From positions 20,457 through 84,456 of the forward strand of contig CAJXKL010000009.1 of the NCBI GenBank assembly GCA_913055915.1: DNA of 64,000 nucleotides, written 5' to 3'. Every line of letters begins with the position of its first letter. Positions within the stretch are counted from its first letter, which is position 1. The notes under the pieces are model-generated. The model was not told where the DNA came from and did not search any database. It saw only the letters and a list, made by a program, of their open reading frames with translations. The position numbers were made by a program, and so were the translations under genes. Shown here piece by piece: positions 41,468 through 50,713 of this stretch. The stretch is from an uncultured Candidatus Nemicrothrix sp. (GTDB lineage Bacteria; Actinomycetota; Acidimicrobiia; Acidimicrobiales; MedAcidi-G1).

Positions 41468-42708
41468 GTGGCCACCAGGTCCGGGCCCAGGGCGCCGGTC
41501 ACCGTGACGGTGGCGAACTCCCCCACAGGAAACTCGTCGGACACATGCACCACACCGTCGATCTCGGGGGCCTCACGGTGGGTGCGCCCCACACCTGGCT
41601 CGTCGACCAGCACAACTACCTCGCTGCCGATGAGAGCGTCGCGCCGCGCCGCCGTGATGGTGTCCTGCAACTCGCCCAGTTCCCGCAGGCGCTCGGCCAC
41701 GAGGCCCTCAGCAACCCTGTCGGGCAGGCCGGCTGCGTGGGTCCCGGCCTCATCGCTGAAGGCGAAGAAGCCGCACCAGTCAAGACCGACGTCTTTCACA
41801 AACGCCAACAACTCGTCGTGGTCCTCTTCTGTCTCACCGGGATAGCCCACGATGAAGTTGGACCTGAAGGTGGCTGTGGCGTCGAGATTCCTGATGTGGT
41901 CGATCCTCTCACGGAAACGCCGACCGTCGCCCCACCTGCGCATGTTCGCCAGAAGTTGCCGGGAAACATGCTGGAGCGAGAGGTCGAAGTACGGGAGACC
42001 GGTTGCCAGCACGGCGTCCACAAACCCATCGGTCAGGTCTGACGGGTAGAGGTACAACAGGCGCACCCGGTCGACCCGGTCGGCGACGGCCTCCACCAGC
42101 GGGATGATCGCCCGCTCACCCACCCCCTGGTCGCGCCCGAAGGAGGCAAGGTCCTGAGCGACCAGTACCACCTCACGGACACCGAGGGCATCCACCTCGT
42201 CCAGAATCAACGGGACCGGACGACTACGTTGTGGGCCCCGAAAGGTTGGAATTGCACAGAACCCACACGCCCGGTCACAACCCTCAGCCACCTTGACGTA
42301 GGCCCATGGTCGCGGGCTGGCCGGCCGGGGCAGGTTCAACAGGTCGAGCACGGGTGCAGGCCCTGCACCGGGTCGACGTCCCAGCGTGACCGGCACACCG
42401 AACCCGGAGACCGAGTCGACCTCCGGTAGCGTCCCGGCCAGTTCATCGCCGTAGCGCTCGGCCATGCAACCGGTCACCACCAGGCGTGCCTCACCCTGCC
42501 GCTCATCTGCAAGTGCCAGGACCGTGTCGATCGACTCCTGCCTGGCCTCCTCGATGAACGCGCACGTGTTGACCACGATCAGGTCGGCGCCACCGGGGTT
42601 GTCGGTCGCCGTCATGCCGTCGGCCGCCAGCGTTCCGGCCAGCTTGTCGGAGTCGACCTGGTTCTTGGGACAACCAAGGGTCACCAGGTGGTAGCGCTTC
42701 TCGGACAT
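41464..42708 (-). CDS. rimO: Ribosomal protein S12 methylthiotransferase
   Basis: A 414-aa methylthiotransferase. It has TLGCPKNQVDSD (C13), NTCAFIEEARQES, and the radical SAM motif GCDRACGFCAIP; a short TRAM-like end closes it. It modifies an aspartate of S12. The LGCPKNQVD opening separates it from MiaB, which is encoded elsewhere in the window. It is the first gene of rimO-pgsA-cinA. Confidence 0.95.
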   Translation of the reverse strand: MSEKRYHLVTLGCPKNQVDSDKLAGTLAADGMTATDNPGGADLIVVNTCAFIEEARQESIDTVLALADERQGEARLVVTGCMAERYGDELAGTLPEVDSVSGFGVPVTLGRRPGAGPAPVLDLLNLPRPASPRPWAYVKVAEGCDRACGFCAIPTFRGPQRSRPVPLILDEVDALGVREVVLVAQDLASFGRDQGVGERAIIPLVEAVADRVDRVRLLYLYPSDLTDGFVDAVLATGLPYFDLSLQHVSRQLLANMRRWGDGRRFRERIDHIRNLDATATFRSNFIVGYPGETEEDHDELLAFVKDVGLDWCGFFAFSDEAGTHAAGLPDRVAEGLVAERLRELGELQDTITAARRDALIGSEVVVLVDEPGVGRTHREAPEIDGVVHVSDEFPVGEFATVTVTGALGPDLVAT

Positions 42709-42749
42709 ACCCCGGCAAGGCTACGGGAGGTGACAGCGGGCCAACTGCC

Positions 42750-43260
42750 CTACCCGGCCTCAAGCGGCTCCCAGGCCCCTTTCGGGCCCAGGCCACCTAA
42801 CGGTTCCTCCTCGGCGAGGTGCCCGCCCATGCGCACGACCATGTAGAGGGCGGCCAGCAGCGCCACGGCCAGCACCACACCTTTGACTCTCGTCACGTCG
42901 TTCTGGACGAGCAGGGCAAAGCAGATCACGGAGCTACACGACAGAACCCCCTGGCGCAGCAGGCCGTCTCCGATCACAACCGGGTGGACAAGGGCGGTCG
43001 CCCCAAGGACGAGGGTCAGGTTGGCCGCATTCGAGCCGACCACGTTGCCGACACCAAGGTCCACCTGACCATCGAACGCGGCGATCGTGGACACGACCAA
43101 CTCGGGTGCGCTGGTGCCGAATCCGATTACCAGCGCACCAAATTGCAACGGTCGACACGTTCATACGTGCCGCCAGACCAACCGCCCCTGTAACGAACTG
43201 GTCAGCGGCGACAGTCAGCACGGCCAGCCCCACGACGAGGGCCACCAGGTCGACTATCAC
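42750..43260 (-). pseudogene. Na+/Ca2+ exchanger (CaCA family), half-length and frameshifted
   Basis: The first frame gives VVGLAVLTVAADQFVTGA through NVSTVAI, and the second continues GALVIGFGTSAPEL and GNVVGSNAANLTLVLG, the alpha-1 repeat of K+-independent or YrbG-type exchangers. The join is a TTT where TT would keep the frame (about 43142-43145). The gene also stops after about five helices, without the alpha-2 repeat needed for transport. It could be a true pseudogene; the frameshift alone might be a sequencing error, but the missing half is not explained by that. Confidence 0.8.
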
Positions 43261-43285
43261 GTGGACGAGGCTACCTACCGGTGTC

Positions 43286-45790
43286 CTACAGGCCCTGCTC
43301 GTTCAGGTTCTCGAGGTCCTCGTTCCCGTACAGGACCTCGCGTGCCTTCGAGCCAGTGGACGGCCCTACGACACCGGCCTCTTCGAGCTGGTCCATGAGG
43401 CGGCCCGCCCGGGCGAATCCGACACGCAGCTTCCGTTGGAGCATCGAGGTGGAACCCAGTTGGCTGGAAACCACCAACTCCCGGGCCTGCTCGAAGAGGT
43501 CGTCCTCGTCTCCGGCATGAACCGTCGGCGAACGATGGGTGTCGTCGGTAATCGAACCCGTCGGAGAGTCCAGGGAGGGAACCTCAACCGTTATGGGAGC
43601 ATCGACATCGTCGGCTGCGAGGATGTCGTCGACCTGTCGGGTCCATGCGGATACGACCTGCCTAACCTCGGTCTCGCTCACCCAGGCGCCCTGGATCCGC
43701 TGGGGCGTGTTGGAGCTCGGACCAAGCAGCAGCATGTCGCCCTTGCCGACAAGGCGTTCGGCGCCGGGCTGGTCGAGGATCACCCGACTGTCGGCGAGGC
43801 TCGACACAGCGAACGCCAGACGTGCCGGAATGTTTGCCTTGATCACGCCCGTGATGACGTTCACCGAGGGTCGCTGGGTGGCGACCACCAGGTGGATTCC
43901 GACGGCTCTTGCCATCTGGGCGAGACGGCAGATGGAGTCTTCGACATCACGTGCGGCCACCATCATCAGGTCGGACAACTCGTCGACGACGATCAGGATG
44001 AAGGGCAACCTCTGGTAGGCCAGCGGTTCGCCGTCGTCGTCGATCACCCCCAGTGGTGCCTTCAGCTCGCCGCGGTCGTGGGCGGCGTTGTAGCCGGCAA
44101 TGTCGCGGAACCCGCAGTCTGAGAGAAGGCCGTAGCGGCGCTCCATCTCGCGTACGGCCCAGTGGAGGGAGTTGGCCGCCTTCTTGGGGTCGGTAACAGG
44201 GGCCGTGAGCAGGTGTGGTACGCCCTCGTACTGACCCATCTCGACCCTCTTGGGGTCGATCAGGATCAGCCGGACCTGCTCGGGGGTGATGCGCATCAGC
44301 ACAGAGGTGACCAGCGAGTTGATACACGACGACTTGCCGGCACCGGTTGCTCCGGCGATAAGCAGGTGGGGCATGGTGGCGAGGTTCAACAGCACGGGCT
44401 TGCCGTCGATGTCACGCCCGACTGCGGCCTCGAGGGGGTGTTGGACCTTGGCCGCTGTCGCCGATGACAGGATGTCGCCGAGCGCCACCACCTCGCGCTC
44501 CTCGTTGGGTACCTCGATACCGATCGCCTGCTGGCCTGGGATCGGAGCCAGAATGCGCACGTCGGCTGCGGCCAGCGCGTAGGCGATGTCCTTGTTCAGA
44601 CTGGTCACCCGGGCCACCTTGACCCCGTCGCCCAACTGAAGGGCGTAGCGGGTGACCGTTGGGCCAACGGTCATGTCGATCAGGCGGGTCTCGACCCCGT
44701 GTGTTGAAAGGGCCTCCTGGAGTCGGTGGCCCCGCTCCTCGATGGCCTTGGCATCGATGTCGTGGGTTTCGCTGCGCGACAGGATCGACAGGGGTGGAAG
44801 GCGCCAGGTCGAGCCGGCCACTGCCGTGCCCAGTTCGATGGTGAGCTGCTCTCCACTGCCTGCTGGTGCCCTGACCCGTCGCTTGTGCTTCTTCGTGGTG
44901 GGTTCGGGCTCTGGTGCATGTTCGTCGGATCCAGCTGTTCCCGCTGCCGGCGATGGCTCGGGCGTGGCCTCTGAGGCCGACGGTGGAACACGTATAGGTG
45001 ACTCGTGGTGCACGACCACCTGTGGGCCGTCGGAGCCGGGGGCGTTCAACAGGCTCTGCACCCAGTTCCGCAGTGCGCGACCCAGCGGTACTATCCCGGC
45101 CAGTACCGCTCGTCCCGCCTGGCGCGTCACCACCACGACGCCACGTGCTGCCTGACTGGCAGAGGTGCGAGTAATGACAGCAAGGGCAACGAGTCCGGTA
45201 CCGACAAGGACAAGTACCGCTCCGAGGGTCTCGACGGCGGCATCAAGGCCACCTCCCACAGCCAGGCCCAGGAGGCCTCCACCGGCACCCAGGCCGTCGG
45301 CTCCGTCTGAGATGCCCGGCTTTCCCCTTCCGAGGTGGAGCAGGCCGGTAACGCTCGCCAGGGCCATGAACAACCCGACGGGGAGTCGCTTGGTGATCTC
45401 ACCGAACTCGTTGCGCTCCCGGAACATTGCGAGGCCCGTGGCGACCATTGCAACAGGAAGGCCGATCTTGGTCATGCCGACGGTCCAGCCGGCACCTCTG
45501 TCGATGACCCTGCCGACGATGCCGGCCTTTCCGAGGTAGATGGACAGGCCCGTCAGCAGGCCACCCAGCACCAGGCCGAGTCCCAGCATCTCGTCGGCCC
45601 TGCCGGCGAACGCGGCACGGCCCATGCGTCGCAGGAGAGACTCGCGGGGCTCCCTGCCACGATCTGCCCTCCGCCCATCGGGGGCGTCGGGCGGTTCGGG
45701 ACCGTCGTCGCGGTCCTTTCGGCCTCGGCTTCCACGTTGCGTAACGCCCGGCTTGCCGGATGAACTCGAGCGCGCTGATCTTGTGCCCAC
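43286..45790 (-). CDS. ftsK: DNA translocase FtsK/SpoIIIE
   Basis: An 834-aa translocase. Four hydrophobic helices occupy about 60-230, followed by a Pro/Glu/Lys-rich linker. The motor has Walker A AGATGAGKSSC (about 480) and Walker B ILIVVDELSDLM, and the C-terminal gamma winged helix has SQLGSTSMLQRKLRVG, the KOPS reader. It moves chromosome ends through the closing septum. The GTG at 45790 is the first start after the RNase J gene that fits. The upstream 60 bp is non-coding. Confidence 0.93.
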   Translation of the reverse strand: MGTRSARSSSSGKPGVTQRGSRGRKDRDDGPEPPDAPDGRRADRGREPRESLLRRMGRAAFAGRADEMLGLGLVLGGLLTGLSIYLGKAGIVGRVIDRGAGWTVGMTKIGLPVAMVATGLAMFRERNEFGEITKRLPVGLFMALASVTGLLHLGRGKPGISDGADGLGAGGGLLGLAVGGGLDAAVETLGAVLVLVGTGLVALAVITRTSASQAARGVVVVTRQAGRAVLAGIVPLGRALRNWVQSLLNAPGSDGPQVVVHHESPIRVPPSASEATPEPSPAAGTAGSDEHAPEPEPTTKKHKRRVRAPAGSGEQLTIELGTAVAGSTWRLPPLSILSRSETHDIDAKAIEERGHRLQEALSTHGVETRLIDMTVGPTVTRYALQLGDGVKVARVTSLNKDIAYALAAADVRILAPIPGQQAIGIEVPNEEREVVALGDILSSATAAKVQHPLEAAVGRDIDGKPVLLNLATMPHLLIAGATGAGKSSCINSLVTSVLMRITPEQVRLILIDPKRVEMGQYEGVPHLLTAPVTDPKKAANSLHWAVREMERRYGLLSDCGFRDIAGYNAAHDRGELKAPLGVIDDDGEPLAYQRLPFILIVVDELSDLMMVAARDVEDSICRLAQMARAVGIHLVVATQRPSVNVITGVIKANIPARLAFAVSSLADSRVILDQPGAERLVGKGDMLLLGPSSNTPQRIQGAWVSETEVRQVVSAWTRQVDDILAADDVDAPITVEVPSLDSPTGSITDDTHRSPTVHAGDEDDLFEQARELVVSSQLGSTSMLQRKLRVGFARAGRLMDQLEEAGVVGPSTGSKAREVLYGNEDLENLNEQGL

Positions 45791-45851
45791 AGCGGCCTCA
45801 ACGTACCACCGGTCGGTGACAGCACCGGGGCACGTCAGAGACAGGTTGACG

Positions 45852-47507
45852 TCAGCGGACCTCCACAACCGGCACCAGTGCGGGTCGTCTGCCGGTTCGG
45901 CGCGACACCAGGCGTCCGGTGGCCCGCCTCGCCAGGCGGGCCAGTTCGACCGGATCGCGTTCGCCGTTGGCGACAACCGGCTTGAGGGCCCCGGCGACCG
46001 CCTCGGCCACCTCGCCACGCCAACTCTCGCGTTCCGACGGCTCCACCCAGCCCCTGGTCTCGACAAAGGGCTCACCCACGAGCTTCCCCTTTCGGCCATC
46101 GACGACGACCCTCACGACGACAAAGCCCTCACCTGCAAGGTTGCGCCGCTCCTCGACCAGGTCCTCACTCACCGGGTTGCCCGACTCGTCGACCATGACG
46201 TAGGTGTCAGAGACACGACCCCGGTGTGAGATGCCGTCGTCGTCGAGCTTCACCCGGTCGCCATCGGTGCACCGCAGCACCCGGTCAGGCGCCATCCCGC
46301 GCTCCAGCGCCAGTTCATGGTGTGCGACCAGGTGTGAGTACTCCCCGTGCACGGGAACGAACAGGTCGGGGTCGGCCGCGTCGTGCAACGCCAACAACTC
46401 GTCAGCCTTGCCATGCCCGGTGGTGTGAATGCCTATCTGGCCGCTGTGCACCAACTGGGCGCCCCTACGGGCCAGTGCATTGTGGAGGCGCCCGATGCCG
46501 GCCTCGTTTCCTGGAATCGGATGCGACGAGAAGACGACCGTGTCGGTGTCGCCAACGGTCACGAAGCGGTGGCGTCCCTGCCCCATCAGCGACAGTGCCG
46601 CCCTGGTCTCACCCTGTGACCCGGTGCAGACAATGCAGGTCCTGGCCGGATCCAGGTCATCGAGGTCGTCCTCGGTCGCAAACACGGATTCGGGGATGCG
46701 CAGCAGGCCCAGGTCGCGTGCAAGGCCGACGTTTCGGACCATTGACGGGCCCAGGACCACAAGGCGGCGACCGGTTGCCGCTGCGGCATCGGCAATCTGT
46801 TGAATCCTGTGGACGTGGCTGGAGAACGCTCCCACGATGATGCGCCGGCCGGCATGCTCCTCAAAGACAGACTTCAGGACCGGGCCGATCTCGGATTCGG
46901 AACTGGATGCACCTGCCGAGCCTGCGTTGGTCGAGTCGGCCAGCAGGAGGCGTATTCCCTCTCCGGCGGCAAGTTCCCGTAGGCGTGGAAGGTCCGTGAC
47001 CCTTCCATCGACAGGGTTGTCGTCGAGCTTGAAGTCGCTGGAGTGCAGGATCAGGCCCTGCGGCGTACCGAACAGTGTCATCAGGCCGCTCGGGGTCGAA
47101 TGGGTGACGGGGAGGAACTCGCAGTCGAACGGTCCGATCCTGTGTCGGTCATGGTCGTGGAGTTCAATCAGTTCGGGTACCGGAACTCCTGCCGCCTTGA
47201 GCTTCCCCCGAACCATTCCCAGGGTGAACGGTGACCCGTAGATCGGAAACGACATCTCAAAGAGCAGGTACGGGAGGCCGCCGATGTGGTCCTCGTGGGC
47301 GTGGGTGACGACGCAGGCCTCAATTCGGTCGGCCCGCTCCCGTAACCACGTGAAGTCGGGCAGCACGGCATCGACGCCCGGAAGGTCGTCGGGAAACAAC
47401 TGCCCACAGTCCAACATGACGATCCGTCCATGGGCCTCGAGGGCCGCACAGTTGCGACCAATCTCGCCGAGACCGCCCAGGAACGTCAGGTGAACGGGTG
47501 CTGCCAT
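45852..47507 (-). CDS. rnj: Ribonuclease J
   Basis: A 551-aa metallo-beta-lactamase/beta-CASP RNase. The metal motif THAHEDHIGG is near residue 70; later HSTPSG, SSDFKLDD and the CASP segment with HTTGHGKADEL and PVHGEYSHL follow. It degrades and matures RNA by 5' exo- and endonuclease activity. Placement next to dapA is common in actinobacteria. ATG at 47507. Confidence 0.95.
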   Translation of the reverse strand: MAAPVHLTFLGGLGEIGRNCAALEAHGRIVMLDCGQLFPDDLPGVDAVLPDFTWLRERADRIEACVVTHAHEDHIGGLPYLLFEMSFPIYGSPFTLGMVRGKLKAAGVPVPELIELHDHDRHRIGPFDCEFLPVTHSTPSGLMTLFGTPQGLILHSSDFKLDDNPVDGRVTDLPRLRELAAGEGIRLLLADSTNAGSAGASSSESEIGPVLKSVFEEHAGRRIIVGAFSSHVHRIQQIADAAAATGRRLVVLGPSMVRNVGLARDLGLLRIPESVFATEDDLDDLDPARTCIVCTGSQGETRAALSLMGQGRHRFVTVGDTDTVVFSSHPIPGNEAGIGRLHNALARRGAQLVHSGQIGIHTTGHGKADELLALHDAADPDLFVPVHGEYSHLVAHHELALERGMAPDRVLRCTDGDRVKLDDDGISHRGRVSDTYVMVDESGNPVSEDLVEERRNLAGEGFVVVRVVVDGRKGKLVGEPFVETRGWVEPSERESWRGEVAEAVAGALKPVVANGERDPVELARLARRATGRLVSRRTGRRPALVPVVEVR

Positions 47508-47536
47508 GGTCGTGTCCCGAGCGGTTCGCTGCGGCC

Positions 47537-48424
47537 TCAGCCGCGCCCGAGGCCCACGAGCACCCTGCGGGCCTCATCCTGGAGGCCTTCGGGTTCGGGG
47601 CCCATCGGGAGGCGGCAGTCGCCGCCGGGAAGGCCCAATACCTTCATCATGGCCTTGGTGGGGACCGGGTTGGGCCGCAGGTCACCCGACTCGAAGTCAT
47701 AGGAGGGAATGAGGCGCCGGTTGATGGCTGCGGCCTCAGCCACATCGCCACCGAAGAACGCTGCCATCATCGAAACGGTCTCGGGGGTGCACCAGTGCGA
47801 CGCCACGCTGACGGTTCCCACCGCTCCGACAGCCAGCAGGGAGAGCGTGAGGCAGTCCTCGCCGCTGTAGACCTCGAAGCCGTCGGGAGCGGCCGCCACC
47901 AGGCGTGCCGTCTCAGCTACGTCGCCGGCGGCGTCCTTGACGGCAACGATGTTGTCGACCTCGTCGGCAAGCCTCAGGATCGTGTCGGTCTCGATCTTTC
48001 TGCCCGACCTGGGGGGAATGTCATAGAGCATCACCGGAAGGTCCGTAGCAGAGGCTGTGATCCGGAAGTGCTCGATCAGGCCTGCCTGTGAGGGTCTGTT
48101 GTAGTACGGGGTCACATCCAGAATCCCTGCGGCGCCAACCTCGGCACACCTCTCAGCGTTGTGGACAGCAGACCTCGTGTCGTTGCTGCCGGCTCCTGCG
48201 ATGACGGGAATGCCCACGGCCTCGACGACAGCGGAGATCATCTCGACCTGTTCGTCCTGGGTCAGGGTGGGTGACTCTCCGGTGGTCCCGGCGAGGACCA
48301 GGCCGTCGTTTCCCTGCTCCTCCAGCCATCTGGCGAGGGTCACGGCCCCGTCGACGTCAAGGGAGCCGTCGCCGGCAAAGGGACTGATCATGGCTGTCAG
48401 CACCCGTCCGAACCTGGGTTCCAT
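47537..48424 (-). CDS. dapA: 4-hydroxy-tetrahydrodipicolinate synthase
   Basis: A 295-aa TIM-barrel enzyme with GTTGESPTL, the tyrosine in PYYNRPSQ and the Schiff-base lysine in VAVKDAAGD. It condenses pyruvate with aspartate semialdehyde, the first dedicated step of lysine and diaminopimelate synthesis. ATG at 48424. It lies between rnj and an unknown gene; dapB is two genes upstream. Confidence 0.95.
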   Translation of the reverse strand: MEPRFGRVLTAMISPFAGDGSLDVDGAVTLARWLEEQGNDGLVLAGTTGESPTLTQDEQVEMISAVVEAVGIPVIAGAGSNDTRSAVHNAERCAEVGAAGILDVTPYYNRPSQAGLIEHFRITASATDLPVMLYDIPPRSGRKIETDTILRLADEVDNIVAVKDAAGDVAETARLVAAAPDGFEVYSGEDCLTLSLLAVGAVGTVSVASHWCTPETVSMMAAFFGGDVAEAAAINRRLIPSYDFESGDLRPNPVPTKAMMKVLGLPGGDCRLPMGPEPEGLQDEARRVLVGLGRG

Positions 48425-48445
48425 CAGAATCCTCTCCGGCCCATG

Positions 48446-49105
48446 TCAGGTGGCCTGCGCCTCGCTGGCCCTCGGTATCCCGAGGGTTGCCAGGAAGTTC
48501 TCGTGCAACTCGAACCAGACCGTGTGGTACGACTCGATCATCGGCTTCGTGAACCAGTCGTGGTCTCCGGCCATGACACGCTCCAGTGCGTCTCCGAAGC
48601 GTCGACCGTAGCCGTCGAAGCGTTGCAAAAGGGTTGCCAATTCGGCCGAGATCGGCTGGACCACCTCGTTGACCTCGACCAGCCGGGAAACGACTGCCGC
48701 ATCATGGTCCGGATCAGAGTGGTCGTTGATGACCTTTTCGCCAGCCGGGTCATCGGCAGGGGCCCGTAACTGCCAGTCGGTACACAGTTCAAGGAAGCCG
48801 TGGTTCACGCTCAGAAACTCCTGGTATGCGGAGTGGACCTCGTCACGGCACCCGGCCTCGTCCAGTTCGGTGGCCAGCAGCATCTCGCCGCGGTCCCTTC
48901 CCTCAGCGGTCAGCATCCAGCCAGACATGCGACCGTCCCTGTAGCGGGCGTTGCCCGAGGACTCCAGGTGAACCAGCCATTCCTCGGCCTCGGGGACCTC
49001 CATGACGCATGCATCGGCCACCAGGTGGGTGTCGACACACCCCCGCACGCGCAGCGAGTGCAGGACGCGTACCTCCGGATGGCTCTGGTGTGGCATGGCC
49101 TTCAC
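48446..49105 (-). CDS. Unknown protein with winged-helix-like N-terminus
   Basis: A 219-aa protein. Residues about 12-75 look like a winged helix: HSLRVRGCVDTHLVADAC, a recognition-like helix around EEWLVHLESSG, and a wing ending in WMLTAEGRDRG, the ending seen in MarR- or PadR-like proteins. The rest is helical, with many Asp, Glu and Trp. I do not recognise the family. The GTG at 49105 has AGGAG twelve bases upstream; an ATG at 49096 is also possible. Position between dapA and SURF1 suggests a conserved actinobacterial gene. Confidence 0.65.
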   Translation of the reverse strand: MKAMPHQSHPEVRVLHSLRVRGCVDTHLVADACVMEVPEAEEWLVHLESSGNARYRDGRMSGWMLTAEGRDRGEMLLATELDEAGCRDEVHSAYQEFLSVNHGFLELCTDWQLRAPADDPAGEKVINDHSDPDHDAAVVSRLVEVNEVVQPISAELATLLQRFDGYGRRFGDALERVMAGDHDWFTKPMIESYHTVWFELHENFLATLGIPRASEAQAT

Positions 49106-49120
49106 GCTAGCAACTGCTCC

Positions 49121-49846
49121 TCAGGAGGCTTCAAACCCGGGTGGTTCGTCGCGGGCGATCCGCACCATCACCAGTGGGTAGCCGGCGAGGGCGATCAGCG
49201 CGAACACGAACCACTGGACGGCGTAGCCGAGGTGGGGACCGTCGGTGAGGTCGGGAGGTCGGGGCCCGAGCGGGTAGTCGGTGGCAACCGCACCCGATGT
49301 GGCCTCCATGTAGACCGGTAGCAGCGGGACGCCCCAGCGTTCTGACAACCCGGCCAGGTCGATCACATCCACCTCATCGCCGATTCCGCCCCGGCTGTCA
49401 CGGGTCGTCCGAACCCTTCCCGACACGACCACCTCGGTGTCCGGGGCGGCCCAGTACCTTTCCTCGCCACCCAGGTAGGCCCGTCTCGGCAGAAAGCCGC
49501 GGTCAACCACCACGGCACCTGAGTCGAGCTCGAGCAGCGTAACCACGTTGACGCCGGGCCGGCCGTCGCGGGTGCGGTTGGCCACATAGACCTCCCTGCC
49601 CGGATCAAAGGTCCCCGAGGCACTCACGGTCATGTGCACTGAAGCCTCCGGATCAGCGAGGTCCACCACCTCGAGGAGAGGGCCAACGGGTTGGGCCATG
49701 CGCTCCTCGATGAGGTGGTTCTCTGCCTGACGGTCGTCGAGGCGCCGGAGCTGCCACACCCCAAGGCCAACCATCACGAGGACCGCCGACACCACCAGCA
49801 GGTGGGTGAGCAGCCACACGGGGTGCAGGAGGCGGCTGACAGACAA
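49121..49846 (-). CDS. SURF1-family cytochrome oxidase assembly protein
   Basis: A 241-aa protein with one membrane helix near each end. The N-terminus has LLVVSAVLVMVGLGVWQLRRLDDR, the SURF1 hallmark, the middle has NRTRDGRPGVNVVTLLEL and VDRGFLP, and the end has HLGYAVQWFVFALIALAGYP. SURF1 helps haem a insertion into cytochrome c oxidase. No ATG or GTG fits; a TTG at 49846 gives the family-like start, 12 bp after the dapB stop. Confidence 0.85.
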   Translation of the reverse strand: MSVSRLLHPVWLLTHLLVVSAVLVMVGLGVWQLRRLDDRQAENHLIEERMAQPVGPLLEVVDLADPEASVHMTVSASGTFDPGREVYVANRTRDGRPGVNVVTLLELDSGAVVVDRGFLPRRAYLGGEERYWAAPDTEVVVSGRVRTTRDSRGGIGDEVDVIDLAGLSERWGVPLLPVYMEATSGAVATDYPLGPRPPDLTDGPHLGYAVQWFVFALIALAGYPLVMVRIARDEPPGFEAS

Positions 49847-49860
49847 TCGTCTGAAAGGTC

Positions 49861-50655
49861 TCAGAGTGCCAACAGGGTGTCGAGACCGACCGCCAGACCG
49901 GACAGCCCGGCCACGTTTCGCACGGCCAGCAGGACACCCGGCATAAACGAACTGCGATCGGTGGTGTCGTGCCTTATCACCAGCGTCTGCCCGGTCGTAC
50001 CGAGAACAACCTCTTGGTGGGCCACCATCCCGCGCATTCGTACCGAGTGGATCCTTATGTCGGCTGGACCAGCGCCACCTCGGGAACCGGCTACCACCTC
50101 GCGCTGCGTCGGGTCGTCGGCCCACTCGGCCGAAGCCGCCGCCATGCGCTCAACTGTTGACAGCGCTGTTCCCGACGGTGCGTCGACCTTCTCGTCGTGG
50201 TGGAACTCGATCACCTCGGCGGTTTCGAACCACGGTGCCGCAACCTCGGCGAAGCGCTGCATCAAGACTGCGCCGATGGCAAAGTTGGGAACCACCAGGC
50301 AGTTGCTCGCCGTGAACGCAGACCGGAGTGCCAACAGGTCGTCGTCGGTCAGGCCTGAGGTTCCCACGACAGCGTGAACACCGGCTGAGGCGAGCACCGG
50401 AAGGTTCCGACGGCTGGCATCTGCAACGGTGAAGTCGACAGCCACGTCGACACCCGTGTCGACCATGCTCCCGATTTCGGATTCAACGGTCACGCCGTTC
50501 AGCACCTCGCCGGGCGAGACCGGGTCGACGGCTGCGACGAGGGCCATGTCGTCGGCTCCGGCGACCGCCTCACACACGGCCGCGCCCATGCGGCCTCCGG
50601 CGCCGATCACCCCCACACGGATCCCTCCGGTGGACCGGTCCATAGCGTCGCTCAT
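49861..50655 (-). CDS. dapB: 4-hydroxy-tetrahydrodipicolinate reductase
   Basis: A 264-aa Rossmann enzyme with VGVIGAGGRMG, DFTVADAS, GTSGLTDD, and the catalytic EFHHDEKVDAPSGTA. It reduces the DapA product with NAD(P)H. ATG at 50655. SURF1 follows 14 bp downstream. Together with dapA, C, D, E and F all dedicated steps to meso-diaminopimelate are encoded in this window. Confidence 0.95.
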   Translation of the reverse strand: MSDAMDRSTGGIRVGVIGAGGRMGAAVCEAVAGADDMALVAAVDPVSPGEVLNGVTVESEIGSMVDTGVDVAVDFTVADASRRNLPVLASAGVHAVVGTSGLTDDDLLALRSAFTASNCLVVPNFAIGAVLMQRFAEVAAPWFETAEVIEFHHDEKVDAPSGTALSTVERMAAASAEWADDPTQREVVAGSRGGAGPADIRIHSVRMRGMVAHQEVVLGTTGQTLVIRHDTTDRSSFMPGVLLAVRNVAGLSGLAVGLDTLLAL

Positions 50656-50713
50656 GCAGGCGAGGTTAGCGGTCAGCGGCCCGGCCAGAGGGGCCGGTTA
50701 TGCGAAACAGGAC

